A model generated the notes under the pieces. It made no database searches, was not told where the DNA came from, and worked only from the letters and a program-made list of their open reading frames with translations. Of a stretch of 64,000 nt of DNA, positions 9,180 to 17,134 are shown one piece after another. The stretch comes from Treponema sp. OMZ 838 (lineage in GTDB: Bacteria > Spirochaetota > Spirochaetia > Treponematales > Treponemataceae), in contig NZ_CP009227.1 of NCBI RefSeq assembly GCF_000775995.1, positions 682,001 through 746,000 of the forward strand, given 5' to 3'. Made by a program: the position numbers and the translations under genes. The number at the start of each line of letters is the position of its first letter. Within the stretch, counting starts at the first letter, position 1.

Positions 9180-10943
9180 ATGCAACAACAAAAACGGGCA
9201 AAGCCCACAACACGTATGAAATGGGGATCGCTGTTGATCTGTCTTGTACTGCTCGGTATAACGGGATGCCAGCAGCCGACAAAACCGTTAGTAAAAGAGA
9301 TCAAAACGGACAAGTCGGTACAAAGGCCGTCCAAACCCGATAAACCGAATAACGGAAACGGTGAAAATACAAATAATGGAACCGGTGCCCATTCCGGCAA
9401 CGGTCAAAGTAATGAGCAAGAGGAACTTACCTATAAAGGACTTGATATTCCTAAAACCCTTGCACGGTCGCCGCAGCGATTGCGTGAGTTAATTTTCCAA
9501 GGACAACAGCTCAGTGAAACGGGTCCGCAGCTCAATACTCAAGGGATGGTGGTAAAGTACATCGAAAAAGAAGTCGAGTATGATGTTTCGGCTGCTTTTG
9601 ACGATACGCTTTTGCTTGACCCTTCCCAGAACTCAATTTATCCCGGCTCTGTTCTGCGAGGCGATAGTCTTGATAAAGACAGCTATCAGGAAATCATTGA
9701 AGGCAATAAACGAAAAGCGGTCATTTCTTTCGATTTACAGGGAGTAAAAGATAAAGAAGGAAAAGACGGAAAAGCAGGTATTACGTCCGGCGAAATCTTC
9801 CCGAATTTAGCTTCATATAGAGAGCTGCGTAATAAAATACTCAGTCAAAGTATTACCTACCATGCCTCTGCCAATTTAAGCTATGAAGAACTGGAAATTA
9901 CGAACGAAAAAAGCCTCGAAGCTCAGCTTAAAATAGGAGTGGGTTTCGGTGCAGCTGGGATTAAAAGCAAAATCGCAGCGGGCTTTAAATTTAAAGATGG
10001 AAAACATAAGGAACGGCGGCTTATCAAATTTGTCGAAACGTTTTACACCGTGGATGTGAATCAAGAAGCAGCTCCGCTTATGATTAATATACCGCGCGAG
10101 AAGGTGGGAGATACAATGCCAGTGTATGTATCATCGGTTTCTTACGGACGCATTGCCTACCTTACCATTGAATCAGAGCAGGAAAAGTCCGAGCTTAAAG
10201 CCAATCTCGACACGATATTTAAAGTTACGACAACAAACCATGCCGAAGCAGACATCGATCTGGCTATCAAAAAATTGGAAAAGGGAACAACGATTACAAT
10301 CAATATTATCGGAGGGGGCAGCGAGGCGGTTACCGATCTTAAACAGTTTCAAAAGTATATTGTAAAAGAAGGATTTTCCGCAAAGAACCCTGGGCAGATT
10401 ATTAAGTATCAATTACGATTCTTGGATGACAATGCCACTGCATATATCAAATACGGCGAAAAATACAAGACGGTAGAACGTGTTGAGGTACCGGCAAAAG
10501 GATACAAGGTAACCGCAGTGATAGAAAATATCAAAGGCGTCGGATTCGACTCCGCGGATATTACGGGTACCATTGATATGCAGCCGCGTGATAAAGATAA
10601 GCTTCAGAAGCCAATCTTTACCTACAGTAATACCAAGCCACTGCCAAAATTAACGGTTAAGCGCAATGATAATGCAAAACCTCAACCGCAGCCGAACAGT
10701 ATTATGCTTCCGGACGAATCTTCCGTTATTCAGCTTTCCTTCGATATAAAGGGAACTATAAACGGTGAAGAACACGTTTTTGTAAGCAATAAACAAGGAG
10801 GCAATCCCAAGCTGCCTACGCCTACGGTCAACTTACTCGTAGACACAGAAAGCCCCTTACAATCCTTTACACTGTATCGAAAAGGGAATCCGGCTGAAAA
10901 ACTGGTGTTCGATGTCCGGTTTACAGTTGAAAAAGAGAGTTAA
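9180..10943 (+). CDS. Lipoprotein with cholesterol-dependent-cytolysin-like (MACPF/CDC) pore-forming domain
   Basis: 587 residues from the ATG at 9180, which has AAGGAGG directly upstream; the frame opens earlier at 9129 without a site. Signal peptide with lipobox LLGITGC (Cys30), then a Pro/Asn/Gly-rich linker to about residue 80. From about 120 to 440 it follows the CDC core in order: YPGSVLRGDS (154), ISFDLQGV, a SITYHASANLSYEELEI segment, an IGVGFGAAGIKSKIAAGFKF segment where CDCs have a membrane-inserting hairpin, VETFYTVDV, YVSSVSYGRIAYLTIE (316-331), GGG (378-380) and FLDDNATAYI. The C-terminal region has no Trp and no Cys, so the Trp-rich undecapeptide of domain 4 is absent. Exported and lipid-anchored; pore formation is inferred from the fold only. 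Confidence 0.78.
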   Translation: MQQQKRAKPTTRMKWGSLLICLVLLGITGCQQPTKPLVKEIKTDKSVQRPSKPDKPNNGNGENTNNGTGAHSGNGQSNEQEELTYKGLDIPKTLARSPQRLRELIFQGQQLSETGPQLNTQGMVVKYIEKEVEYDVSAAFDDTLLLDPSQNSIYPGSVLRGDSLDKDSYQEIIEGNKRKAVISFDLQGVKDKEGKDGKAGITSGEIFPNLASYRELRNKILSQSITYHASANLSYEELEITNEKSLEAQLKIGVGFGAAGIKSKIAAGFKFKDGKHKERRLIKFVETFYTVDVNQEAAPLMINIPREKVGDTMPVYVSSVSYGRIAYLTIESEQEKSELKANLDTIFKVTTTNHAEADIDLAIKKLEKGTTITINIIGGGSEAVTDLKQFQKYIVKEGFSAKNPGQIIKYQLRFLDDNATAYIKYGEKYKTVERVEVPAKGYKVTAVIENIKGVGFDSADITGTIDMQPRDKDKLQKPIFTYSNTKPLPKLTVKRNDNAKPQPQPNSIMLPDESSVIQLSFDIKGTINGEEHVFVSNKQGGNPKLPTPTVNLLVDTESPLQSFTLYRKGNPAEKLVFDVRFTVEKES

Positions 10944-10977
10944 CAGGAAAAGGACGATGTGCTGATTTTAACCCCCG

Positions 10978-11005
10978 TGCAAAGTTTTACCTAAAATTTT
11001 GCACA
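10978..11005. terminator. GTGCAAA palindrome between convergent genes
   Basis: Near-perfect inverted repeat with arms GTGCAAAGTTTTA and TAAAATTTTGCAC. It sits between the cytolysin-like gene and the convergent Nudix gene and could terminate both. Relatives lie at 53826-53851 and 53909-53934. Confidence 0.45.
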
Positions 11006-11031
11006 GGTTTTGAGCCGCAAGCAGAACAACC

Positions 11032-11823
11032 TTAATACCAGTCGCCGCAGATAAGCCGATGCGCGGCGGAACCGGGGAGCGGTATCGGCGGTAATGCATC
11101 GCGTGTAAACCATGCGGCCTCCGATAGCTCTTCCTTTTGTACGGTAATATCGCCCGAAACGTATTCGGCACGGAAGGCAAGCATCAGCTGGTTGGGATAC
11201 GGCCAGCCTTGGCTTCCGCGATACCGGATATCTTTGACGGTTAAGCCCACTTCTTCGCGTATTTCGCGAGCAACGGCTTCTTCTACGGATTCGCCCGCTT
11301 CGATAAAGCCCGCAATGCAGGTATAAATGTCGGAGGTATGCTGTACATGCCGTGCCAGCAGGATTTGCTCACCATTACTGATAAGCACAATAATACACGG
11401 TGCAAGAACCGGATACCATATTCTGCGGCATTGCGGACATTCCAGCGCTGTTTCGCTTACGCTTAAATGCAAACGGCTGCCGCAAGAAGAACAATACTTT
11501 GTATGATGCAGCCAATCGAGCAAAAGTGCTGCACGGGCAACAACCGCCGCATACTCGGCAGGTTCCGTTATGAATAGGCTTCGATACGGTATCCGTTTAA
11601 GCCCGTCAGGTTCCGCCGCTTCGGGCGATAAGGCTGCCGCAAACGTACGGTATGCCTGTTCACCGTAAGAACCGAGAATATCACTATCATTATATTTTTT
11701 AAGAACTTTAGATACTTCGCTACCGTTCGGCAACCGGCCGTTTTCTAAAATAAAAATATTTTTCTTTTGTATCAAAATACCAAATTCAAAATCAGCCCCA
11801 TCGGGACAATCTATAAGCGTCAT
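11032..11823 (-). CDS. nudC: NADH pyrophosphatase (Nudix hydrolase with zinc ribbon)
   Basis: 263 residues. N-terminal divergent domain, then a four-Cys zinc ribbon (YCSSCGSRL ... LECPQCRR, about 118-143), then the Nudix box GFIEAGESVEEAVAREIREE followed by VGL, then SQGWPYPNQLM, the family marker distinguishing NADH/NAD pyrophosphatases from other Nudix enzymes. It would cleave NADH or NAD, or NAD caps on RNA 5' ends, to NMN(H) plus AMP. Cytoplasmic. It ends head-on against the cytolysin-like gene with 88 bp between. Confidence 0.9.
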   Translation of the reverse strand: MTLIDCPDGADFEFGILIQKKNIFILENGRLPNGSEVSKVLKKYNDSDILGSYGEQAYRTFAAALSPEAAEPDGLKRIPYRSLFITEPAEYAAVVARAALLLDWLHHTKYCSSCGSRLHLSVSETALECPQCRRIWYPVLAPCIIVLISNGEQILLARHVQHTSDIYTCIAGFIEAGESVEEAVAREIREEVGLTVKDIRYRGSQGWPYPNQLMLAFRAEYVSGDITVQKEELSEAAWFTRDALPPIPLPGSAAHRLICGDWY

Positions 11824-11878
11824 ATTTTCAGTATATCATTTTCTCATGCTTTTTGCACATCCTCTAAAAAGTGCTTGC

Positions 11879-11907
11879 TTGACAAGAGCATTTTCAAAGT
11901 GTAGGCT
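11879..11907 (+). promoter_or_regulatory. Candidate promoter of grdCD
   Basis: -35 TTGACA (11879-11884) is a perfect match, 17-bp spacer, weak -10 TAGGCT (11902-11907). The leader would be about 120 nt. No glycine riboswitch consensus was recognised in it. Confidence 0.45.
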
Positions 11908-12035
11908 ATGGAAGTATCGGCGTAATCTAAAGATCTTACTTTTTAGAAATGGCTCGGTTAATACTACCACTCTATGGAAAGATACCGTTTGATATAAGCG
12001 GTTCTTTCCTCGATTTTTATCAATAAGGATGTATT

Positions 12036-13586
12036 ATGAAAAACGCAGTAATTAAAGGGGCAAGTTACACATTGGCATACAGCCCCGATCTGTTAAAACG
12101 GAACGGTTCAACTCAGACCGCAGCGATTGCGAAAGATCCTGCTGATCCCTACATTGCCGCAATTCCGTCTCATTTAAGAACCTTTGAGCAGGCTGTGCAA
12201 TATCCGCCCAATCAGGTATATATCGGAAACAAAAGACCTGAAGATTTGCCCGGTATCCCCGAACCGTGGTTTAAGTGCACTGAAAAAGCCGACCGCTTCG
12301 GGCCGTTCGGTGAAATTGCGACGCAAAAAGAACTCTACATTTTGATGAAGTATGCCGACGTCTTTGAACTGGTATACTTAACCGAAGAATTTACTGCCGA
12401 AGCGGCAACGATTATTCAAAATCATCCGTTAATGAAGGATAAGGCGATTACGTTGGGAGAAGCTCATTCCAAGGCCGATATCGAAAAGTTGGTGCAATCG
12501 CACACGGCAGAAGGTTTATACGACAATGACGTGTTGGTCGGCTGTGTCAAACAAGCGCATGACACCGACCCGAACTTGAGCGCCCATACGATGCTCGAAA
12601 ACCTTGTTACCAAGGGAAGCGGTATTTTAACCGCGTGGCACCTCGCAGAGCTTGAAGGCATCAATGCGGCGGACATCGATTATATTATCGAGTGTTCCGA
12701 GGAAGCTGCGGGCGATGTGAACCAGCGCGGAGGCGGAAATATCGCAAAATCCGTCGGCGAAAAAGCGGGATGCGTTCATGCAACCGGCTGCGATATTCGC
12801 GGTTTCTGTGCGGCGCCGGTACACGCATTGGCAAATGCCGCGGCACTCGTGCGGTCGGGTATCTTTAAGAACGTGATGGTTGTCGCCGGCGGTTCCGTGC
12901 CTAAGCTCGGTATGAACGGTAAAGATCATGTTAAAAAAGAGATGCCGCTCCTTGAGGATATGGTGGGCGGTTTCGCCGTTTTAATTACGGAAGACGACGG
13001 TATAAACCCCGTTATCAATACCGACGTAATCGGTAAACATACGATTTCTTCCGGTTCTTCTCCGCAGGCGGTTATGACAGCGCTTATCTACGATCCGCTC
13101 AACGCCGCAGGGATGAAGATTACCGATGTCGAAAAGTTCGCAGCAGAATTGCAGAACCACGAAATTACCGCTCCTGCGGGCGCCGGTAATGTGCCGGAAG
13201 CAAACACAAAGATGATTGCCGCGCTTGCTGTTATGAAAGGCCAGCTTGAACGCAGCCAAATCGCGGAATTTGTAAAGCAATACGGTGTGGAAGGGTTTGC
13301 ACCTACGCAGGGACACATTCCCTCCGGCGTTCCCTTTATCGGCCATGCGCGGCGGGATATGCTTGCAGGAAAGCTGCACCGCGCGATGATTATCGGAAAA
13401 GGCAGCTTGTTCCTCGGCCGGTTGACCAATCTCTTTGACGGTTTAAGCTTTTTAATTGAGGCGAACAACGGCAAAGGAAGTTCCGGTGCTGCGGGCGGCG
13501 CCGGTGAAGCGGAAATTAAGAAGATTGTAGCCGATGCTATGCGCGATGTCGCTGCCCGTATCTTAGCGGAGGGCGGAGCAAAATGA
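12036..13586 (+). CDS. grdC: Glycine/sarcosine/betaine reductase component C, beta subunit
   Basis: 516 residues with the thiolase-like layout of GrdC: a conserved N-terminus (SYTLAYSPDLL, SHLRTFEQAVQYPPNQVYIGN), DYIIECSEEAAGDVNQRGGG with the reactive-Cys segment ECSEEAAGD, and CVHATGCDIRGFCAAPVHAL. Component C takes the carboxymethyl-seleno group made by components A and B and releases acetyl phosphate, giving ATP by Stickland-type fermentation. The last codons overlap grdD by 4 nt (ATGA). Components A and B and the thioredoxin genes are not in this window, so they must be elsewhere if the pathway is complete. Confidence 0.93.
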   Translation: MKNAVIKGASYTLAYSPDLLKRNGSTQTAAIAKDPADPYIAAIPSHLRTFEQAVQYPPNQVYIGNKRPEDLPGIPEPWFKCTEKADRFGPFGEIATQKELYILMKYADVFELVYLTEEFTAEAATIIQNHPLMKDKAITLGEAHSKADIEKLVQSHTAEGLYDNDVLVGCVKQAHDTDPNLSAHTMLENLVTKGSGILTAWHLAELEGINAADIDYIIECSEEAAGDVNQRGGGNIAKSVGEKAGCVHATGCDIRGFCAAPVHALANAAALVRSGIFKNVMVVAGGSVPKLGMNGKDHVKKEMPLLEDMVGGFAVLITEDDGINPVINTDVIGKHTISSGSSPQAVMTALIYDPLNAAGMKITDVEKFAAELQNHEITAPAGAGNVPEANTKMIAALAVMKGQLERSQIAEFVKQYGVEGFAPTQGHIPSGVPFIGHARRDMLAGKLHRAMIIGKGSLFLGRLTNLFDGLSFLIEANNGKGSSGAAGGAGEAEIKKIVADAMRDVAARILAEGGAK

Positions 13587-14731
13587 GCAGTACAAAACAA
13601 CAACTGGCCGATGCCTTTAGCCTGATGGCGAAGGGACTGGAAACCGGCGCCTTTGCGGAAGCCTTTCCGGTCGGCTTAACCATTCCCGGCAGCGAGCACG
13701 GAGAAGCGGAGCTTATCCGCGCGGCAAAGCTGGCAGCGCACGCCAATCCCGGATTGGATATTGTGCTGATCGGCGGCCCGAAAACCGAGGGGTTCCGCTG
13801 GTATGAAGCGCCGACGCTGGAAGACGCGCATCATAAAATGGAAGAATTGTTTAAAACGGGCGAAATAAAAGCCGCGGTAACAATGCACTATACTTTTCCG
13901 CTCGGCGTTACGACAATCGGAAAGGTAGTAACGCCCGGCTTCGGCAAAGAGATGTTTATTGCGTCCACTACCGGCGCTTCCGATGCCGATCGGTATAAGG
14001 CAATGCTGTTAAACACCTTTGCCGGAATTGCCGTTGCAAAGGCAAACGGCGTTGAAAACCCGACGGTCGGGCTTTTAAACATTGACGGCGTTGCGACGAT
14101 TGAAAAAGCGCTGTTAAAGCTGCAAAAAGCGGGCTATCCGATACGCTTTACCGAATCGCACCGCGCCGACGGCGGGGTACGCATGCGCGGAAACGATTTG
14201 CTGCAGGGCACCCCCGATGTGATGGTCTGCGATACCTTAACCGGCAATGTGTTGATGAAGCTTTTCAGCTCCTTCTTAACGGGCGGCAGTTACGAAGCCT
14301 CCGGTTCCGGTTACGGTCCCTGCGCCGGTAAGGATATGACCGATGTTGTCGCGATTGTTTCCCGTGCATCGGGCGCTCCGGTTATCGCCGCAGCCTTGGC
14401 GTATTCTGCGCGCAGCGCGCAGGCAAACTTGCAAGCGCTGTGCCGTGCCGAAATACAAGCCGCTGAAAAAGCGGGGCTGCAAGCCATACTCGACTCGTTC
14501 GGCGCCGCAAAAGAAGCAAGCGCGGAGACAGTCGCGGTACCGCCTAAAAAGGTTGTTACGGAAGAAATCCACGGTATCGATGTTATCGACATAGAAAATG
14601 CCTGCAAGACGCTCTGGAAAGAGAACATCTATGCGGAAGCGGGCATGGGCTGTACCGGCCCAGTCATCCTGCTTGCCGGTGAAGACGCTGAAAAAGCGCG
14701 TAAGATTTTAACCGCAGCGAACTATATATAA
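13583..14731 (+). CDS. grdD: Glycine/sarcosine/betaine reductase component C, alpha subunit
   Basis: 382 residues, related to phosphate acyltransferases (PlsX/PTA-like). It contains PGSEHGEAELIRAAKLA at the N-terminus, LLNIDGVATIEKAL, DVMVCDTLTGNVLMKLFSSF and a C-terminal CKTLWKENIYAEAGMGCTGP-like Cys pair segment (residues about 340-362). GrdD is the subunit that phosphorolyses the enzyme-bound acetyl group. The start overlaps the grdC stop (ATGA) with GGAG upstream, so translation is coupled. Confidence 0.93.
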   Translation: MSSTKQQLADAFSLMAKGLETGAFAEAFPVGLTIPGSEHGEAELIRAAKLAAHANPGLDIVLIGGPKTEGFRWYEAPTLEDAHHKMEELFKTGEIKAAVTMHYTFPLGVTTIGKVVTPGFGKEMFIASTTGASDADRYKAMLLNTFAGIAVAKANGVENPTVGLLNIDGVATIEKALLKLQKAGYPIRFTESHRADGGVRMRGNDLLQGTPDVMVCDTLTGNVLMKLFSSFLTGGSYEASGSGYGPCAGKDMTDVVAIVSRASGAPVIAAALAYSARSAQANLQALCRAEIQAAEKAGLQAILDSFGAAKEASAETVAVPPKKVVTEEIHGIDVIDIENACKTLWKENIYAEAGMGCTGPVILLAGEDAEKARKILTAANYI

Positions 14732-14741
14732 AAAGAATCGG

Positions 14742-14756
14742 GTAAACGCATCAGAC
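14742..14756. repeat. Solo end sequence of the 136-bp element
   Basis: GTAAACGCATCAGAC, identical to the first 15 nt of the full element at 14915. A similar solo end lies ahead of the second full element (53873-53885). Confidence 0.6.
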
Positions 14757-14773
14757 TTCCTTTACAAATATAC

Positions 14774-14853
14774 GGCGCATCTACTGCGTCGCTGCGAAAA
14801 AATTAATCCTCAACGTATCAAAGATACGCCTGCGGTTAATTTTTTCGTGCGCC
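14774..14853. repeat. Long intergenic hairpin after grdD
   Basis: Nested inverted repeats: GGCGCA ... TGCGCC outside, GCGAAAAAATTAA against TTAATTTTTTCG, and an inner CGTATCaaaGATACG hairpin. It could act as the grdCD terminator or be part of the repeat cluster at 14742-15050. Confidence 0.55.
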
Positions 14854-14914
14854 TTGTATCTGCACCGTCTCTTTGCAAAGGCTTACGGGGAGCTTTTTTC
14901 TCCGAACCAGCCGG

Positions 14915-15050
14915 GTAAACGCATCAGACAGCTAAAAACATATCGCAAAATAACCGGCTGGAGCAGCATTTGAACCGCGCAGCGGTGAAATTCTGCTGAT
15001 ACAGCCGCTTATTTTGCGGGGTAATACACTAAACTGTCTGATGCGTTTAC
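14915..15050. repeat. 136-bp structured palindromic element, copy A
   Basis: Perfect 17-bp outer arms GTAAACGCATCAGACAG / CTGTCTGATGCGTTTAC. Inside is a second stem, CGCAAAATAACCGGCTG against a complement with one mismatch, and then a central hairpin around AGCAGCATTTGAACCGC. Copy B (53956-54091) has exactly the same length and stem plan, with compensatory changes. No ORF inside. Confidence 0.75.
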
Positions 15051-15065
15051 TCTGTCGATTTTCGC

Positions 15066-15094
15066 TTGACCTTTTAATAAAATAAATTTATTAT
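15066..15094 (+). promoter_or_regulatory. Promoter of PilZ gene, leaderless type
   Basis: -35 TTGACC (15066-15071), 17-bp spacer, -10 TATTAT (15089-15094). The -10 ends 7 nt before the ATG at 15102, so transcription should start at or next to the A of the start codon. No Shine-Dalgarno sequence is present. Confidence 0.7.
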
Positions 15095-15101
15095 CATTAA
15101 T

Positions 15102-15920
15102 ATGGGTTTCCTGACAAGTCAACAGCTTAATAGGTATTACGATTTTTTCCAAAAAGCAGAAATAACTTTTACAAAAGAAGTCATTCAAGCAATGAGTCTT
15201 AATGCACAGCAATCATCAATACGCTGCGTCGGCTCCGAAGGAGGACCTTGGCCGTGTGTCATTAACTCTTCTTCGATGATAGGCGCAAAGGTCATCGTAC
15301 CGCAGCATTGCGGAATATACGAAAAGATATGTGCAGGCTCCACAGCGATTTCTTTGTGGTTCTCATTTTCACAAACGAATGGAAAAAGCGACCTCTCTTT
15401 TTTCGTCTCCGGAAAAGTGGTAAGCTGCACACCATATACGGTGACGCCCGATTTACTCCTGCTTAATATTGAATACACACAACGTGCTCCCGATGACTTA
15501 ATTGAAAAGCTGGGGCTTCTTGTGGATGCAAAAGCGAATACCACCAAGCGCGGTGACGAACGTATTGAACTGAATGCGGAAGCAATGCGCAAACTCTCAC
15601 TCAGCAAAAAAGAAACGATTGTCTATATCGAAAATATTCCCCGCCGTTGTATCGTGCGGGATATTTCGTTTTCCGGCGCAAAGTTTATTATGGCAGGGAT
15701 TGCTCCGTTTTTACTCAATAAAGACTGCGTGTTGAAGTTCGACTTCGATGACCCCACTGTTATTGTCGGCTTGCGCGGAAAGATTATCAGAGCAGAGCTG
15801 GTAGAAAAACGGAAAGATCTGATTGCCGTTGCGATGGCATATAACCCATCATCTGTACCGCTTGCTTATAAAATACGCTTAACTCAATACTTTAATCAGC
15901 AGCGTAAAATCTACCCCTAG
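15102..15920 (+). CDS. PilZ-domain c-di-GMP-binding protein (PlzA-like)
   Basis: 272 residues. N-terminal half resembles the degenerate PilZ-like domain of spirochaetal PlzA proteins; the C-terminal half is a canonical PilZ domain with RGDER (150-154, the RxxxR arm) and DISFSG (187-192, the D-x-S-x-x-G motif), both expected to contact cyclic di-GMP. It is a cytoplasmic second-messenger receptor; motility and virulence roles are known for relatives in Borrelia and Treponema. The ATG lacks a ribosome site, but a strong promoter places the transcript start at the ATG. It is followed after 49 bp by a TPR gene on the same strand. Confidence 0.88.
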   Translation: MGFLTSQQLNRYYDFFQKAEITFTKEVIQAMSLNAQQSSIRCVGSEGGPWPCVINSSSMIGAKVIVPQHCGIYEKICAGSTAISLWFSFSQTNGKSDLSFFVSGKVVSCTPYTVTPDLLLLNIEYTQRAPDDLIEKLGLLVDAKANTTKRGDERIELNAEAMRKLSLSKKETIVYIENIPRRCIVRDISFSGAKFIMAGIAPFLLNKDCVLKFDFDDPTVIVGLRGKIIRAELVEKRKDLIAVAMAYNPSSVPLAYKIRLTQYFNQQRKIYP

Positions 15921-15969
15921 TGAGGTTTATTAACACGCGCACACTTCCGTAAGGCAATAGGACATACAA

Positions 15970-17112
15970 ATGGAAAACTCCGATAAGCAGCTTGTTTATA
16001 TCAAAGTACCCGATGAATATACGTTAGCGGCAAAAATTCCCGGATTTGATTCATCCATACCTCTCCCGCTTCTTCTAACGGACGAAGGGAAAAATTTTAC
16101 GGCGGACAGTATTTCCGAAGAGATGATTTTAGCCGGTATGCTGAATGTATTCGCCTACGAAAGAGATAATCAGCACATTGCATACTATCGGGATATTTTT
16201 AAGGAATTACGTCCGAATATCCTTGAAGAAATGACCAATGCTGCAATTTTAAAAATAAAAAATGCTGATTTTGACTTAGCCGAACAGTTGCTGTTTGCAC
16301 TTGAAGGTCTATTCCCCGAACACATCCAAACAAAACTGAATGTTGCATTACTGATGGATGAACGCTCTCGATTCTACGAACAAGCGGGAGCAGAGGATTA
16401 TGCAGAATATTATACCGATAAAGCATTTCAGGCCTATAAAGAAACACTCGCAGCTGAACCGCCGCTACCCGAAGCCTTCTTTAATGCCGGTTTTTTCTTT
16501 ATCCGTCAAAAAAACTTTCCCAAAGCAAAGAGCGTATTTGAAACATATTTACATATTGAAACGGCACAAGATGAATTAACGGCACACCGTAAGCAAAAGG
16601 CTTCCAAACTCATTGCGTGGATAGAAACTCAGGCACTTGACGACGAGCTTTTCAAAGGTGCTTTTGATTTTATCCAGATGGGCGAAGAAGAAAAAGCGCT
16701 TGAAAAAATACGGGAATTTTTGGAACTGCACCCTAAGGTATGGAACGGGTGGTTCTTGCTCGGCTGGGCGCTGCGCCGACAGGCACGATGGAAGGATGCT
16801 TCGGAAGCATTCCTTCATTGTCTGGAGCTTGGAAAAAAGACTCCGAAAGAACTGGCTATTGCCTATTGCGATATTTGTAATGAGCTTGCCATCTGTTTAA
16901 TGGAGCTTGACCGGTTTGACGAAAGCCGCCGTTGGTTGATGAGTGCGCTTGAACAAGAACCCGAAAATATCAAGATTATTTCCAATTTAGGAACTATTTC
17001 GTTAAAAGAAGGAAAGACGGAAGAAGCCAAAGCCTTTTTTAGAACGGTTCTTGATATTTATCCCGAAGATACACTCGCCGTTGAAATTTTAAAAAGACTG
17101 GAAAATCAATAA
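15970..17112 (+). CDS. Tetratricopeptide-repeat protein
   Basis: 380 residues, no signal peptide, so probably cytoplasmic. The first 90 residues are a non-repeat domain; helical TPR-like repeats follow, clearest at AYKETLAAEPPLPEAFFNAG, in the region around GNGWFLLGWALRRQARWKDA, and at the C-terminus (LGTISLKEGKTEEAKAFFRT). AGGA lies 7 nt before the ATG. Partner unknown. Placed between the PilZ gene and ddl, spacing 22 nt to ddl, so the three may be co-transcribed. Confidence 0.85.
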   Translation: MENSDKQLVYIKVPDEYTLAAKIPGFDSSIPLPLLLTDEGKNFTADSISEEMILAGMLNVFAYERDNQHIAYYRDIFKELRPNILEEMTNAAILKIKNADFDLAEQLLFALEGLFPEHIQTKLNVALLMDERSRFYEQAGAEDYAEYYTDKAFQAYKETLAAEPPLPEAFFNAGFFFIRQKNFPKAKSVFETYLHIETAQDELTAHRKQKASKLIAWIETQALDDELFKGAFDFIQMGEEEKALEKIREFLELHPKVWNGWFLLGWALRRQARWKDASEAFLHCLELGKKTPKELAIAYCDICNELAICLMELDRFDESRRWLMSALEQEPENIKIISNLGTISLKEGKTEEAKAFFRTVLDIYPEDTLAVEILKRLENQ

Positions 17113-17134
17113 AGAATACGATACGGAGTATACT

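Noticed and set aside
11908..12035. Possible glycine riboswitch in the grdCD leader
   Set aside because: The leader is long enough, but I could not find the conserved glycine-aptamer core sequences; only a promoter was kept.
14915..15050. Transposon or MITE with target duplication
   Set aside because: No convincing duplicated flank was found at either copy, so I call it a structured repeat and leave mobility open.
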